Positions 14,022-15,000 of a stretch of 15,000 nucleotides of DNA are shown piece after piece. The stretch covers positions 1 through 15,000 of the forward strand of contig CAYNRX010000045.1 in the NCBI GenBank assembly GCA_964399965.1, read 5' to 3'. A program made the translations under genes and the position numbers. The notes below the pieces were generated by a model. It was not told where the DNA came from, searched no databases, and was given only the letters and a program-made list of their open reading frames with translations. This stretch comes from UBA1381 sp964399965 (lineage in GTDB: Bacteria; Bacillota; Clostridia; UBA1381). Numbering within the stretch: the first letter of the stretch is position 1; each line of letters opens with the position of its first letter.

Positions 14022-14147
14022 CTCGGGCAGAGTAATGCTGACTTGTATAGGAAAGCAGATGTTCTTCCAGTAAACCGTGAAATCACGGTAGAACAAGCGA
14101 TTCTATTGGCTAAAACTCAAGGTTACCGTATTAGGGCGGCATCTTGA
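14022..14147 (+). pseudogene. Unidentified coding fragment (3' remnant), plus strand
   Basis: A 41-residue open stretch ends in TGA at 14145-14147 and reads like real protein at its end (PVNREITVEQAILLAKTQGY then RIRAAS). A stop precedes it at 14019-14021 and there is no start codon with a ribosome site, so it looks like the C-terminal stub of a lost gene. I cannot name the family. It runs divergent from the kinase operon. Confidence 0.25.
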
Positions 14148-14347
14148 TTACTTATTGATAAAATCTTTTTTAAGTCATCGACGAATGGCTTGCTTTGCTG
14201 TGCCCTTTTTCTTTACAGCTGTTTGCAGGTAACTGTTTCAGACTTAACATCCTTGTGTATTTTTAGTATTTATTACATTATTCTACATAGAAACAAATAT
14301 TCCTTCAATCATCAGTTTCATCTATATTTCGGTGTACTGGTTCTCAC
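14148..14347. other. AT-rich stretch with no recognisable gene
   Basis: Neither strand gives a frame that reads like a known protein. A plus-strand frame stays open for about 200 nt but its translation is low-complexity and hydrophobic, as expected for AT-rich non-coding DNA. I see no hairpin with a T tract and no obvious repeat. Confidence 0.4.
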
Positions 14348-14681
14348 TTAACCTGCCGGTCTTAAAACTTCACCAGTTCCCAGTTTGGGGCAAAGACATT
14401 CCACGGTGGTTTACTGCTCTGTACTTAATTTTCTTTCCAGTTTGCGAAGATCTTTGGGATTAAGGGCCTAACCAATGGTCATTGCAGGCTATAATAGAGC
14501 CATCGGCATGGAAACATAACAGGGGCTGGCTGGATTTATTAAGGGTATGGTTAATCATTTGTAGTTTTTCCATTTCCCGGTTTTCCCGTTCTATAACGGC
14601 TAATCAGTGTTCAGCTTCCCAGCGGTCACTGGCTATTTCTAAAAAGCGTTCATCGCGAATGCTGGAAGGGTTGACATCACA
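14348..14681 (-). pseudogene. Degraded PAS-like sensory protein fragment
   Basis: The minus strand reads DVNPSSIRDERFLEIASDRW, EAEH, then an in-frame TGA (14606-14604), then LAVIERENREMEKLQ ... LNKSSQPLLCFHADGSIIAC, NDHWLG. A one-base shift near 14465 continues as LNPKDLRKLERKLSTEQ, then TAA, then TTVECLCPKLGTGEVLRPAG and TAA. The pieces join into one plausible protein: a helical lead or coiled coil followed by a PAS-like strand pattern. The frame has therefore taken at least two nonsense changes and one indel. The 5' end is lost before the IS91-type element. PAS is my best guess, not certain; no output domain remains. Confidence 0.45.
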
Positions 14682-14696
14682 TCAGACATCACATCA
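14673..14696. repeat. 12-bp perfect tandem duplication
   Basis: GACATCACATCA occurs twice without a gap (14673-14684, 14685-14696). It lies at the broken 5' edge of the PAS-like pseudogene. Twelve bases is a multiple of three, so the duplication itself would not shift a frame. Replication slippage is the simplest origin. Confidence 0.9.
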
Positions 14697-14774
14697 TTTA
14701 TTCTGGTGAAGCGGGTGGAGGCACAGGCATAGGATGGCGGTTTGCAATGCAATAGTCTCTTTTTATAACCATTC

Positions 14775-14829
14775 TTGATTTTCCTGGTAATATACGGTAC
14801 CTTAAACAGAACACATGTTCTGTTTAAGG
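14775..14829 (+). promoter_or_regulatory. Promoter-like elements and 13-bp palindrome with LexA-box-like core before the transposase
   Basis: A perfect inverted repeat with 13-bp arms (14800-14812, 14817-14829) surrounds a 4-bp spacer. Its centre is GAACACATGTTC, matching the core GAAC-RNRY-GTTC of the Gram-positive LexA (DinR) box, although the flanking C/G of that consensus are A/T here. TTGATT (14775-14780) and TACCTT (14798-14803), 17 bp apart, could be a weak promoter overlapped by the palindrome. The repeat ends 10 bp before the transposase ATG, so it could equally be a cis element of the transposon end or an RNA hairpin hiding the start. Confidence 0.4.
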
Positions 14830-14839
14830 ATGGTGGCAT

Positions 14840-15000
14840 ATGATACCTGCCTGCATTATGAACGCTGACGTTTATGCAGCCCGAATCCCTCGCAAAAACC
14901 AATATTATCGGTGTGTGGAAGCGCATTTCGAGGAACTGGTGGGCACCTGGGATGATAGGTACCAACAGGATTATGGGTATTGGCGTCCATATATACTGGA
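14840..15000 (+). CDS. IS91-family transposase, N-terminal part (runs off the window)
   Basis: 53 codons are visible. The product reads MIPACIMNADVYAARIPRKN and then QYYRCVEAHFEELVGTWDDR, YQQDYGYWRPYIL. The pattern Y-CVE-HFEEL ... RY...YG[YF]WRP is the characteristic start of IS91-family transposases that carry an N-terminal zinc-binding domain; the cysteine cluster would come next, outside the window. This family is thought to move by single-strand, rolling-circle-like transposition with an HUH-type tyrosine nuclease. GGTGG lies five bases before the ATG, and a second ATG at 14858 is an alternative start. It is the only convincing plus-strand gene and sits next to decayed genes. Confidence 0.75.
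   Translation, partial: MIPACIMNADVYAARIPRKNQYYRCVEAHFEELVGTWDDRYQQDYGYWRPYIL
14840..15000 (+). mobile_element. Left part of an IS91-like insertion element
   Basis: This is inferred from the transposase start. IS91-type elements lack long terminal inverted repeats and make no target duplication, so the left boundary cannot be fixed from this window. It may lie anywhere between the pseudogene (14681) and the palindrome at 14800. Confidence 0.55.

Noticed and set aside
14482..14965. Open frames of 75 and 108 codons at 14482-14709 (+) and 14639-14965 (-)
   Set aside because: The first is antisense to the PAS-like pseudogene. The second is antisense to the transposase start and crosses the palindrome. 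Neither reads like a protein family.

Overview
The window looks like a chromosomal segment of a Gram-positive-type anaerobe, most likely a spore-former or relative in the Bacillota (Clostridia). The reasons are three C-terminal S-layer homology (SLH) domains, strong AGGAGG-type ribosome binding sites, Rho-independent terminators, and regulators carrying a BTAD/SARP-type output module. The genus cannot be read from the sequence. I saw no rRNA, tRNA or CRISPR array.

Layout. All clear native genes lie on the minus strand, so transcription runs from high to low coordinates. (1) 13948-11014 holds a two-component pair: a 7TM (7TMR-DISM type) sensor histidine kinase, overlapped by 20 nt by a response regulator with receiver, winged-helix and BTAD domains. 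A hairpin terminator at about 10932-10959 follows. (2) 10892-3986 is a second unit. It has a promoter-like segment with two direct repeats just upstream of a -10 box, a stand-alone receiver protein, then a 2079-residue secreted, cell-wall-anchored protein built from an SBBP beta-propeller, a YVTN-type propeller, a beta-helix-like region, two FN3-like modules and three SLH domains. It closes with a perfect 10-bp hairpin terminator. (3) 3862-304 is a single large STAND/MalT-like ATPase with TPRs and a C-terminal winged-helix plus BTAD output, with its own promoter and terminator. (4) 176-1 is the 5' end of a phytoene-desaturase-like FAD oxidoreductase.

The right end, 13949-15000, differs. It is AT-richer and decayed: a broken PAS-like reading frame on the minus strand with two in-frame stops and a frameshift, a 12-bp tandem duplication, an unidentified coding fragment on the plus strand, and the start of an IS91-family transposase on the plus strand. 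The transposase is preceded by a 13-bp perfect palindrome that contains a Gram-positive LexA-box-like core.

Working model (inference): the 7TM kinase senses an extracellular ligand and phosphorylates the SARP-type response regulator, and possibly the free receiver. The response regulator then activates the receiver/SLH-protein unit through the direct repeats at its promoter. The STAND-BTAD protein next door may be a second, ligand-sensing activator of the same surface-protein locus.
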